DNA of 64,000 nt. It comes from Trichopria drosophilae. Lineage: Eukaryota; Arthropoda; Insecta; Hymenoptera; Diapriidae. The stretch is taken from the NCBI GenBank assembly GCA_030407085.1, contig CM059587.1, forward strand, positions 46,226,501 through 46,290,500, written 5' to 3'. Shown here piece by piece: positions 54,946-64,000 of the stretch; positions within the stretch are counted from its first letter, which is position 1; each line of letters begins with the position of its first letter. The notes below the pieces were generated by a model that worked only from the letters and a program-made list of their open reading frames with translations, made no database searches and was not told the origin of the DNA. Both the position numbers and the translations under genes were made by a program.

Positions 54946-55035
54946 CTCGGTGGATTCGCACCGACGACTGGTGATGATCGGACCTGGCACCTCGCTTATA
55001 TGTCCCGGGAGGAAGTACTACCGTAGCGAGGACAT

Positions 55036-55758
55036 TTACGGTATCCAGCGGCGAGTCGAGTAGGCTCGTGCCGGTGTCCCTACCCAGGGTAAAGTGACGT
55101 TATCAGCAACGAGACGGGACTGCAGCGTCTCTCTCGTTGGATTCCCCCCTCGTTTAGGAAGTTGGAATTTTGTTGTTGGCAATGACGTACCCGGACGTAA
55201 AGGTCCTGCGTATCGGACTTTTCCGGTGGTGGCGTCCAGACGGATGGTCTGGCGCTGCCCTTCGCGTGCTACCGTATATTTGCTGGCGCCGACTGGCACC
55301 TCTACCCACGCATTGTCGGGCCTCATGGGTCGACTCCTGCCGAGAAAAGCTGACGTCTGAACCGGGTTCTGTGCTGACTGACGTAGCGATTTGCAGGCTC
55401 TGTAGGCCGGGATCGTCCTTGTTTGCCTGTCTTTGCCCTTTGGTGGCTGAACAAGAGTTGCAGTTGACCGAGGATTCGCACGAAGATGAGGAGGTCTGGC
55501 TGGCGGTGTGATCATACGAGGGCGCGTCGGAATTCGGGAGCACCCGCGGAGGATTTGGTCGCCTAGAATTTGCGGCTTCCGTTGAGGTAAGCTTGGCTCC
55601 TCCATTAGGATGAGGTCCTCCCGCATATCCTCGAATCCATAAAGAGTCTGGACTGCCTCCTCTAGATGGGCGAGCACTTTGTCGAAGTCGTCGCTCTCGG
55701 ACATCGCGCACTGGAACTGATGCATGGATTTCGACGGTACTTGGACTATTGTGGTCAT
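55036..55758 (-). CDS. ORF downstream of gypsy-like integrase
   Basis: 240 codons, fully open, starting MTTIVQVPSKSMHQFQCAMS about 40 bp after the integrase tail. An acidic N-terminal region (DDFDKVLAHLEEAVQTLYGF) is followed by a proline- and arginine-rich middle (RIPTRPRMITPPARPPHLRA) and a basic C terminus. It has no zinc knuckle, signal peptide or membrane segment. By position it resembles ORF3 of gypsy A, but I see no sequence similarity between them. Function unknown. Confidence 0.45.
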   Translation of the reverse strand: MTTIVQVPSKSMHQFQCAMSESDDFDKVLAHLEEAVQTLYGFEDMREDLILMEEPSLPQRKPQILGDQILRGCSRIPTRPRMITPPARPPHLRANPRSTATLVQPPKGKDRQTRTIPAYRACKSLRQSAQNPVQTSAFLGRSRPMRPDNAWVEVPVGASKYTVAREGQRQTIRLDATTGKVRYAGPLRPGTSLPTTKFQLPKRGGNPTRETLQSRLVADNVTLPWVGTPARAYSTRRWIP

Positions 55759-55930
55759 TAAGAGGATTATCCCACTATTTATTACCGTCCATTGTGTGGT
55801 AAGATATGAGCTCGCTAATGTGGATATGTTTTATTAGCTTGTTGTGTTTAATTCGCAAGTCATAAAGCACCGGCGAAGCCCTTTTCACAACAATGTACGG
55901 ACCGTCGTATTTCAAGCAGAGTTTTGAGTT

Positions 55931-57480
55931 AATACCACTGCTTTGGCCAAATTAGTTCGCGCCAACTTGAAGGTGTCGCAATTGGCTGAGAGTCCCTCCT
56001 CGGCAGCCGCCACAAGGCACTACTTCGAGGGGGCAGTCTATGCCTCAGAAGGCCCTCCGCCGAAGTTTTGGCTCCTGAAGTGTGGCCGATGTTGTTGCCT
56101 CTTTTTTCTTCTTCCTTCCAAATGAAATTCAGCCTGTCGATGATGGACGTAGCGATGGTAACCATCGCGTCTCACCTCTTCTGTGAGGCGAGCAGACATT
56201 CCCCAATACCCTCAGGTGTTAATGGCGCACACACAATGGGCATGGGCCACGTCTTCCACGACACCAGAGCATACCGGGCACTCCGCGCTTTGGTAGATGC
56301 GGAAGCGATGCAAGTAGTTGCGAAATCAGCCGTGCCCGGTGAGCACATGGGTTAGATAAAAGGTGACGTGCCCGTGTCGTACACTTAGCTACATGATGAC
56401 GCACTGGGTCCATCGCCTCAATTCTGTTGAATCCCATCTTCATTGCCACTCTTCGATGATCCTCCTGGAATATCTACTGTGGTTCCGCTTCTGGTCGGCG
56501 ATGTTCTGCCTTGTATCCCTGCCTTCCTGGTGTTCTGCGGCTCTCTGGGTTGCTAAACGGTCTATGGGAGGAAGTCCCGCGACCACCGATAGAGCGGTAT
56601 CCGATACAGTCCAGTAGGCCCGAGCGACTCTTAGGGCGGCTGTCCTGTAGGCCCGCTGGCAAGACGCTCCGTAGCTCCGAAACTCTATGAGCAGTTCGCC
56701 TGCTTTCGTCCGCCTGATGGCGGTCACCCTTTCTCCTAACTTTCGCAGTTCTGGCGCAGCTTTTATGGTCTTCAGGATGTCGACATATGACGCGCCGTCC
56801 GCTGCCTTGATCTTAATGGCATCGGGGCGGCAGGGTCGGAGGCCGGCTTTTGATTCCGGCTTCCCCCTGTGTCGCTTGTTGTTGCTGCTGCTTCGCCTTC
56901 TTCTTTAGGCCGTTTCTGACCACCGTAACCCAGTCCTGGTCTTCCGACTGGGGTTGCCGCCGTTGTTCTGCAGCTGGTAGTACGGGGCGTTCCTCTTACT
57001 CCTCTTCTTTCCTGACCCGTTTTGTCGCTGGCAACTTCAGCGGCGAGGGTTCTTTACGCTCGGGAAGTTCTGGGGGCTTGCGGAACAGGGGCGACGTTTG
57101 GCTCGCCTCATCTTTGCAGGTGATGCACGCCTGCGAAGTCCCCGAGCTTTCTCGTGTCTTGGCGTAATGGCTAAAGGCACGCAGTGTGTCTTTGGCCATA
57201 TTCTTGAGCTCCTAGTGGAGATTTTTCTTTTCCTGGATAAATTCCACAAGGAGCTGAAGTTTCTCTTACAGGCGCTCGAAACTTACAGTCTCGTGTACCT
57301 TTCCTGACAGAGTGTCACTTGTAACATTTAATGCTGTTAGGGCCGAGTGACCAACCCCAACAACACTGCGGTTGCCTGATAACGACGCCGGAGAGCCCGC
57401 TTGCTCACTCGTACCGGACGCCGGTACTGGGGATCCGACCCCTGCACCGTAAGCTTTTATCTGCAGCTGATCTTCCATAC
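55931..57480 (-). pseudogene. R1-like LINE with ORF1 fused to the ORF2 C terminus
   Basis: From the ATG at 57478 (MEDQLQIKAYGAG), ORF1 includes a proline/lysine-rich stretch and a gag-like core KIKAADGASYVDILKTIKAA..RVTAIRRTKAGELLIEFRS (56830-56690). It runs without a break into RT-thumb sequence ASCQRAYRTAALRVARAYWT..ALSVVAGLPPIDRLA (56690-56550) and then HVTFYLTHVLTGHG..ECPVCSGVVEDVAH (56370-56240), the end of R1-clade ORF2. The ORF1 C terminus (zinc knuckles), endonuclease and RT core are absent: an internal deletion of some 3 kb compared with a complete R1. Stops and frame changes occur throughout. Confidence 0.75.
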
Positions 57481-57520
57481 TTGGTTTATTGTTCGGGGTT
57501 CCTTCCCCTAGCTAGTTCTT

Positions 57521-57608
57521 TGGTGTGTGTGTGTGTGTGTGTGTGAGTGTGTGCGTGGGTGTGCGTGGGTGTGCGTGTGCGTGTGCGTGCGTGTGCGTGC
57601 GCGCGCGC

Positions 57609-57672
<64 letters not shown>
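57521..57672. repeat. (GT)n microsatellite
   Basis: About 150 bp of GT dinucleotides with a central GTGC/GC-rich impurity. All ORFs here (Cys-Val or Thr-His repeats) are artefacts. Confidence 0.98.
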
Positions 57673-57745
57673 CTCATGTTCTCATGTTCTCATGTTCTCA
57701 CGTTCTCACGTTCTCATGTTCTCATGTTCTCATGTTCTCATGTTC
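57672..57745. repeat. TTCTCATG 8-bp tandem repeat
   Basis: Nine or so units of TTCTCATG/TTCTCACG immediately following the GT tract. Confidence 0.95.
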
Positions 57746-58055
57746 ATCTTTAATTAACGGCGTTACTTTTAATTTTACAAAGAAAAGGTATAGAATCTTT
57801 TTTGTAGAGAATTTCGTGCACTAAACTAACTGTATGACACATTTTTTCGTGGGACTTCGCATAAAATTGAAGAAATGACTTTTTTTCGATGTTTTTTCAA
57901 TATAGTAGCTAAGATGCGCCCGAGCGACAAATTTTGATTTCGGATTCATATTCAGCACCCCAAAATACGTCGGAAAACATATCAATTAATTTTTTCCCGA
58001 GTGACGTACTCTTTCCGAAGGTCTACCATAATATCAAATATAGATATTAGAAGAG
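57746..58055. repeat. Fragment related to the 1.18-kb arm family
   Basis: ATCTTTTTTGTAGAGAATTT near 57797-57815 matches the TTTTTTGTAGAGAATTTCAT block of that family (32620-32640). The rest is unassigned AT-rich DNA. Confidence 0.35.
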
Positions 58056-58383
58056 TAGGGTACCGTTTGTCGCGTTTTAGTACGAACTATTGCTTTTAAT
58101 GCAGAGTAGTATAATAAAAAAATACAATTGATTAAGGATTTCTATGTTTCAAGCATATAATAATGGTGAAATAAAGTAATAGGAGGTATAATATTTGAAA
58201 AATTGTGTTGAAAAAAAAATCACGTTTTGTGTTTTTTGTCGGGGTACAATGTGTGACAGTTGGGTACTGTATGTCAACTAATGGAATACATGGGACACAT
58301 AAATATAAGAGGCATGTTTTATTTTTATAGTGATTTTAATAATTTCACTAATAATATATAAGTAACAATATAACAAGTACAAT

Positions 58384-58735
58384 ATTAAGACTTAGATTAA
58401 TTTCCTGGTATGTACGGTCCTTTTACTTAAATAAACAAATAATAAATCATAAATCATAAATCAAATACATGGGTTGACGATTTCAACCACTAAGTATGTC
58501 GTAAAGTAACTTAAGTGAGCATTGCCGGGATTTGTAGTATAACCGCTCAGACCTTCTGATTTTACTGTTCGGAATATAAGGAATTTTAATGACTTTACTA
58601 TTAATAGGTTCTGTGTCCCTCTAGCGGTGATACAGGGAACAATTGTCTATTTTAGAAAATATACGTTTCGTCCCAGTTTTTTCACGTGGACTCGTCAGTA
58701 AGACCGCGAAAAAACCTGTCTTATGTTTTACTGTA
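58384..58735 (-). mobile_element. Hammerhead element D (single unit, partial)
   Basis: Shares with elements B and C the box TTTCCTGGTATGTACGGTCC (about 58400-58420), the box CCCTCTAGCGG (58617-58627) 35 nt from the ribozyme, and the sequence AAAATATACGTTTCGTCCCA at the ribozyme. It lies inside the pogo-like element, downstream of its transposase. No terminal repeat or target-site duplication was found, so it may be an old, truncated copy. Confidence 0.65.
58662..58731 (-). ncRNA. Hammerhead ribozyme D, cleavage site mutated
   Basis: Minus strand: stem I UAAGAC/GUCUUA, core CUGACGA, stem II GUCC/GGAC, core GAAAC. Loop I GUUUUUUCGCG and loop II CGUGAAAAAAC can pair over 11 positions (one G-U). 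The triplet before stem I is ACA instead of GUA/GUC and stem III does not form, so this copy is predicted to be inactive. The loops differ entirely from those of array C yet keep complementarity. Confidence 0.75.
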
Positions 58736-58789
58736 AAATATGTAAAATAAGACCTGAGTTTAAAATTTTGAGTAATAGTCTTTATGTTA

Positions 58790-59700
58790 TTTGTCCACCT
58801 TTTCTGTCACCAGCTTTCGGCAATGGACGAATCATCGAAAGAAAAACCATATTATAAATCCTGTCTAATGGCTGCAGCTTGTGAGGCGTATGAGGTCGAA
58901 TTGACAGAAAAATGATTCCATTTTCTTTGCAAAATTGTAATGTATCGATCGCTACATGAGACTCATGATTGTCAAGTATAAAAATTACTTTATTTTCGAC
59001 AGATTCTGACGTTAAAAATGTCGTAACATATCAACATACATTACCCCATTCATACATCTTGATGGATATGCGTTTTCCTACAATTCCAGGCAATGCATCG
59101 GTTAACATGTGGGGCTTAAAATGTTCTTGAGGAAACAATAGATACGGAGGAACTGTATTTCCAGAAGCGGATATGAAACAACATGCAGTAACTTATACTC
59201 CACGCTCTCCTGAAGTCACTTGCCCGATTTGTTTCTGTCCTTTTGGTGCCACTATTTTCGGTGGATTGTTCACAGTCGCCAACGCTGATACATCTAGATT
59301 GTAAATTCTGTCTGGCGATAACTTTTCTCCAAGTCGTAAGTATATTTCTTCCAAATTATGAAAGAAATATCCCACAGAGTGACGATTAAAACTACTGCTT
59401 CTAGCTAGACCTCCCGGTTTAGGTAATGATAAATCTGGCCACCGAGATAAGAATTCATAATACCAATCCGAACCTGCTTTTTAGAACAGTTCCACGGTTC
59501 TGGATACTTGATATTATTAGTGATTGCCATTTCATAGGAAAGTACCATTAAAGTACATATTTAAGCTTTCTTTTCTGTTGCTTGTTTATATTTGTCCACA
59601 TAACGTTGCAGTGTTCTTCGATTGATATCCAAATCTAAATAAAAATTAATACTACTTCTTTCATAATGCTCTCCTCTTTATTTTCTTTTGTCCTTTTTTC
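58790..59700 (-). pseudogene. Pogo/jerky-like DDE transposase relic
   Basis: On the minus strand: a short helix-turn-helix remnant (INRRTLQRYVDKYKQAT), then IYNLDVSALATVNNPPKIVA with GQKQIGQVTSGERG (first catalytic Asp in YNLD), then FLTSESVENKVIFILDNHES (second Asp in LDNHESH) and LQPLDR (third). These are the standard DDE_1 motifs of pogo-family transposases. Multiple frameshifts and stops; the C-terminal end is replaced by unrelated sequence at about 58800. Confidence 0.8.
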
Positions 59701-59838
59701 ATTTTTATTACGTGCCATGTGCCTATAATAGAAAACGAATTAGAAATAATTTCCAGACCTTACGTACTTGAAAACTGAACTTCCACCTGTGACACATTGT
59801 GCCCCGCAACTTAGTGACATTATACCCCACATGTAAAA

Positions 59839-62480
59839 ATCTCGCATTATTATAATTATTAAATATTTATAAAAAAATCAATAAAATAAGAGCAATACAC
59901 GATACCTGGGTTGATGTATAACAAATGACAATCAATAAAGTCTGTTGGCGAAAAAATGAGGTTAGATGTCAGAATTTCCTTTAGAGCAAAAAATTTCCTT
60001 TGCACTGGCTAAAACCGATTATTATTTTTCGTAATTTATCAGGACCTGCTTTTGACTTAAAAATATTGGGTGTACTTTCTTGTATAATATTTACGAGGTT
60101 AATAATCGGTATGGGGTTGCAGATCTGTACGGGCCTGTACACAAAGTTATTTTATACTTTTTAGTCCGTTTTAAAAATATTTTGTTATTTAATTGAATAA
60201 AAGAACGAAAATGAAATAATGCGAGAACTAATAAAAATAAAGGTTATGTAAATAAAGTAACTACTCTATTTTTATAGATTTATTGACTTTTTTATATATG
60301 TTCATATACTGTAGCTCGCAGCTTCAGCCCGGGACCGCGTGTGATACTAGACGAAAGGTCCAAAATCTTCCTCCGACGAGCCGAGAGCAGAATTAATAAT
60401 GTGGAGAAATTATCCAAAACTTTTGTAAATATTCACGCAACAGTAACACACTTTATTTCAAATTTTATTGAAATGTCCCTGATAAAAATTAGTTCCACCG
60501 ATATCGTATCGGTCACTCACGAAAGTAATGAGCCGTGAATACTTATTGCGTTCACAGTCGAGAACCGAATCCGAAAATAAAATCCGAACAAAAATCGAAA
60601 CGTTAGTTTGTTTCGAAAAGAGGACCACATTTTCGTTCAACCGTTCTAGTCGGAAGTGAAGATCCGCGCAGGAGGAGCCTGAAGTCAAACACAATTTTGG
60701 GGGAACACGTGACTGTTTTTGATGTTGAGAGCACGCGAAATAGTAACTGAGTGTCAAAGAAGAATAACCGGTTAAACACTCGAAGGCGGTAATAACAGTC
60801 AGAAGTCAGACAAATAAAATCGACACAATTCGGAACCATCAAGCGTTTGCGGATTTACGCATTGAAACAAAATTGCCTAGTAGCGCTTGATGTTTAAAAT
60901 ATATTTTTATTTTTCCAATAATCATGTATATTTTTAAAACAAATCTAAGCTGCCTTCATTTTTCAAATATAATTGTTACCTATCCTATCTATTTCAAAGA
61001 AATAAATTGTTACGACTAAATGAACCGATAGAAGTTTAAACTTAGCAATTAGCTATTTTATAAATACTTGGTGTCGATGCTAGTAATGTCTGAGATTAAG
61101 TAGCTGCATGATTTACACTATCTTGAATGTTGGAGTTATGTTTTTAATTTGTCTAATTAATGTTACAAATATCTGAAACTACTTTGTGAGATCAATGTTT
61201 GTGTTCTATACAATTTTAAGCTTTGTATACATTTTAACAGCAAAATAGAATAATCTTTCAATTATTATTATAAAAGAAGATCTGGCTTTAGAAAAACACT
61301 TCATTTGCTTGGATGCAGCGCATAGTTCCGAACTCCCATATACCCTACACCGTCGTGTACCCGACGTGTCGTTTATCCGAAAGCGTCATTTACTCGACGC
61401 GTCAATCTTCCGAATGTCATTAGGTTGACAGAGAGATAATAGAATGAAACGAAGAAACCGCGGGAAAAGAGGTCCGCGAAACACGGAATTCGAGACTCTT
61501 GAGTTGGCCTTCCGGATTGACGCGTCGTGCGCAAAACGAGAGCCGAAATTTAGTCGTTGACACGTGCTCGCGTTTTTCGGGGAAAAATAGTGTCCGAAAC
61601 CGTCCTCTCGCATGTACCAATTTTGGACCCTGGTGTACCAGATTTGTGTGGACCAATGATTATGCCAGTCTCCTGCGGAGGAATTAACGAGATATCATAA
61701 AATGAGTACCGGAGAGTTGCCCGCCTGAAACCGCAAAACTGTATTCTCTTCGCTCTCTCTCCGTATTCTCTTTTCCTGAGAGCTTTCGCCGCATATTTCG
61801 TTTGTGCCCGATTGGCATTTTTTGGCTCACTGATTGCGAATGTTTTGCGTCGTGCAGGGACTTTCCGCCAAAACGCTTCTGACTTTCGGAACGATCACTA
61901 TCACTATTTTTTATGTGTCGTTTTTTTATAATATATGTATTGTCTCCGGTCACGAGGTGTTATTCTTCCGTTCTCCCCCGGTAACCTACGAGTCTAGTGT
62001 TCAGTTTCTCTTTCAGTAATGGGCAGTCTTGTAAACCCACCGCGATTGAACGACTGTTTCGCCGCGGGTTGCGTCCATACCAGGACGTCGGCGGGTATCC
62101 ATTCGAGTCGTCAGGAGGACATTTGCTCGGGCGGAGCCAACATGGGTCGGCGATTCAGGCCAATTTCGGTCGCAGTCTCGCCAGAAGAACTGTTACACCA
62201 TATGAATCCATTATTATATATTTAAATTATTTAAGTTTGTCGACCGCGACGTTTAATGTTGAGTATTTTTGGGTATAAGGCGGTCTCTATAGCAAAGGTA
62301 CATTTAAACATTATATTTCTGTTTTAAACGTATACACCATAATAAATTAACAAATAACATTGACATTCAAATAAAAAGCATTAATATTTAATCAAATATT
62401 ATAATTTCATAATTATTTTAAATTTGAATAGTAATAGTAGAATCAGACAGCTATGTCATTTCCTTTAATTTATTTAAGAC
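59839..62480. other. No recognisable gene
   Basis: AT-rich DNA with short unassigned frames (for example 61684-61953 minus, 61997-62278 plus). No motif, repeat unit or RNA gene that I can support. A single-copy host region is possible. Confidence 0.4.
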
Positions 62481-62483
62481 ATT

Positions 62484-62524
62484 CCCTCCGTTTCGGCAAT
62501 TAGATTCGTGCCCTCGTCAGAGGA
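62484..62524 (-). other. Hammerhead-like core motif, incomplete
   Basis: The minus strand reads CUGACGAGGGCA..UUGCCGAAAC, so CUGACGA, a GGCA/UGCC stem II and GAAAC are present. Stem I does not form next to the core and no convincing cleavage triplet position is seen. It resembles the conserved 3' motif of some Penelope-like or LINE elements. Confidence 0.35.
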
Positions 62525-62584
62525 TATAATTTTGCACGGTCTACTTCTACTATTATTATTACACGGTTCGAGAAAATACTCTTT

Positions 62585-62900
62585 TGTATTTTAATGTTAT
62601 ACTATAAAAAAGGCAATTCATATCATGTAACATGATGTCATATGATACGTCATATAACATGTCATATGAAATGTCATATGAGAATTTTTCTTCTAAGATC
62701 TTAGGGCACATCATATGACTTATGAATTGAGTTTTTATTTTATATCCAATTGCAGGAAACAATTTTTTAAACTATGTGACAATAATTTTGTGAATGACAC
62801 ACTTCTCACATAAGTTCAATTGCAACAGGTAGATCATATGCATTCCAGGTGACATATCATACGGCATATCACATGATATATATGAATTGTATTTTGCATT
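62585..62900. repeat. CATATGA-rich fold-back sequence
   Basis: Clusters of ATGTCATATGA, TCATATGACTTATGA and CATATCATACGGCATATCAC palindromes, similar in character to 34250-34435 and 47693-47915. No terminal repeats defined. Confidence 0.4.
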
Positions 62901-63839
62901 TGTTTCAGGAAGTACTGGATGGCGTTTCAGGACAGGAGAATTTCCTGGAACGTGAAGAAGTAGAATAGGAATACAATTACAGGCGGTTCGATTTTCATTA
63001 CCTAAAGAATAATTATTTCAGATTTCTGTATATACAATTTTATAGGCTTAATATGACAATAATTTGTTTAAGGGCCGACGAGTGATCCAAAGGTAAATAC
63101 AGAAATATAAAATTAATGTTCCCCAAATATTATAAATAAATATAAAACAGTAATCACCTTACGCGAAACAAATAAGATGGAAATTGTAAACTTATTTAAG
63201 AATTTATCAAACGTGCGATTCTGTAGCCAGAAACTCCGCACAATTCAGAATATTTTTTAGATGATTGAAAATATTAATTATCGTGTGGATGGTGAAAGTT
63301 GAGAAATATTTGTACGAAACTGTTTGCAATGTTTAACGATTCCGACAAAAAATAAAGGATGAAACTGAAGAGATTACAAGGGTCAGGACTTAATCACATG
63401 GTCGAAAAAAGATTAAATAATTTTGCAATTTTCCATCCTATTTTATACGCATAAGGCAATTACTTGTTGTATCTTTATTAATATTAAGTACATTTACACC
63501 TCAAAAAATTGTTGTCTTTATATCCGATCAGTTTCTAGATCAACTTCCGATAGTTATATGTAAATAACTTCAGCATTACATTTTATATAAAGGAGTTCGA
63601 TATTATATGAGAATTTCATAATATTTCGAATGGTAATAACTTTAATAACAAGTACCTACTTTTAAATGAAATGTTGTCATTGGTTTATTAACATATTAAC
63701 GATGTAATGACAGAGCGATGGGATTACTCCACAAGGTACGTGTTAAAAGACACTAATTATAATAATTCTTTTCAAGAAATTAGTTCGATGATCCCCGCCT
63801 GGGATTACACGAATGCAAAGACCATTATTGTTATTTTTT
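62901..63839. other. No recognisable gene
   Basis: AT-rich DNA without recognised coding, RNA or repeat structure. Confidence 0.45.
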
Positions 63840-64000
63840 TCTGCAGCAGAAAAGTGGGTCCGATATCCATCCCTTCCGATGCAAACTGCACCGGGCCATG
63901 TCTATGGTAACTGCAACTACTCCCTCTACCATCGGGTTAGAGGTTGCAGGATATCGTGTGATCTCAGCAGACGGAGAGGTCCCAGCAGTACTGCTTTCCG
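63840..64000 (-). mobile_element. 3' end of a second RLE non-LTR copy (runs off the window)
   Basis: Reverse complement of 2383-2545: CTGCAGCAGAA..GGTCCGATATCCATC, CTGCACCGGGCCAT, the 3' UTR hairpin (63912-63948), then the end of the RLE ORF (GGATATCGTGTGATCTCAGC, GGAGAGGTCCCAGCAG). After CTGCTGCAG in element orientation the sequence differs from copy 1 (AAAAAAATAAC), so its 3' end is shorter. The rest of the element lies beyond the window. Confidence 0.85.

Larger units (their letters stand above)
54545..55930 (-). mobile_element. 3' end of another Ty3/gypsy-like element
   Basis: On the minus strand: the integrase C-terminal tail KLCLKYDGPYIVVKRASPVLYDL..HISEL (55925-55795), then an extra ORF (55758-55036), then a GC-rich non-coding stretch with interspersed ACACGTGTAAGCACGTAG repeats (54640-54945). 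The integrase core is missing where an R1-like LINE abuts at about 55930. The LTR boundary is not defined; 54545 is a guess. Confidence 0.55.
58056..59838 (-). mobile_element. Pogo/Tigger-like DNA transposon, degenerate
   Basis: Subterminal inverted repeats GGGGTACAATGTGTGACAG..GGGTACTGTATGTCA (58240-58275) and the complement CTGTGACACATTGTGCCCC..TGACATTATACCCC (59787-59833). The outer left end is possibly GGGTACCGTTTGTCGC at about 58058. It encloses a minus-strand transposase relic and a hammerhead element. Outer boundaries are approximate. Confidence 0.65.

Noticed and set aside
55036..55758. Envelope glycoprotein downstream of integrase
   Set aside because: No signal peptide, hydrophobic segment or cysteine pattern; composition is basic and proline-rich.
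57486..57824. Open frames of Cys-Val or Thr-His repeats
   Set aside because: They are translations of the (GT)n microsatellite and the TTCTCATG repeat.

Overview
This window is eukaryotic genomic DNA, most likely from an insect and plausibly a hymenopteran. It is AT-rich, with GC-rich islands that coincide with LTR retrotransposons. I see no convincing host gene with exons. Almost every interpretable segment is a transposable element or a relic of one, many of them nested.

Layout. 1-2570: a decayed non-LTR retrotransposon of the restriction-like-endonuclease (RLE) type; fragments of the same family recur at 42156-42327 and 63840-64000 on the other strand. 2661-3147 and 53013-53499: two copies of one tRNA-derived SINE in opposite orientation. 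7285-8241, 8739-9120 and 24561-27467: mariner-type elements and inverted-repeat MITEs. 9379-11760, 45600-46020 and 46930-51054: degenerate multicopy transposon ORFs, two of them split by hammerhead-ribozyme elements. 12244-24560: a Ty3/gypsy element (A) with its own 3' ORF, invaded by a second gypsy element (B, minus strand, 15612-18650). 27790-29068 and 31876-36192: a long-inverted-repeat family, one member with almost identical 1.16-1.18 kb arms. 29980-31300: gypsy RNase H/integrase relic. 37021-40400: an older inverted repeat carrying a MITE. 51603-52533: truncated LINE. 54545-55930: 3' end of another gypsy element. 55930-57480: R1-like LINE with a fused, internally deleted ORF. 57521-57745: microsatellites. 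58056-59838: pogo-like element.

The most interesting system is a set of short elements that each carry a hammerhead self-cleaving ribozyme of type III topology. Four independent loci (3630-3700, 10445-10981, 48236-50230, 58384-58735) hold seven ribozyme copies. All share the CUGANGA and GAAAC core, and in each one loops I and II are complementary over 6-11 nt although the loop sequences differ between loci. Two loci are complete insertions with 11 and 13 bp target-site duplications inside transposon ORFs. One is a 467-bp unit plus a 70-bp repeat of its start. The other is about 2.7 tandem copies of a 532-bp unit followed by one inverted copy, a geometry reminiscent of Penelope-like element terminal repeats. 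No reverse transcriptase is linked to them here, so they look like non-autonomous retroelements.

All calls come from reading the sequence alone. Family names rest on remembered motifs and boundaries are approximate unless a target-site duplication or a sharp junction is stated.
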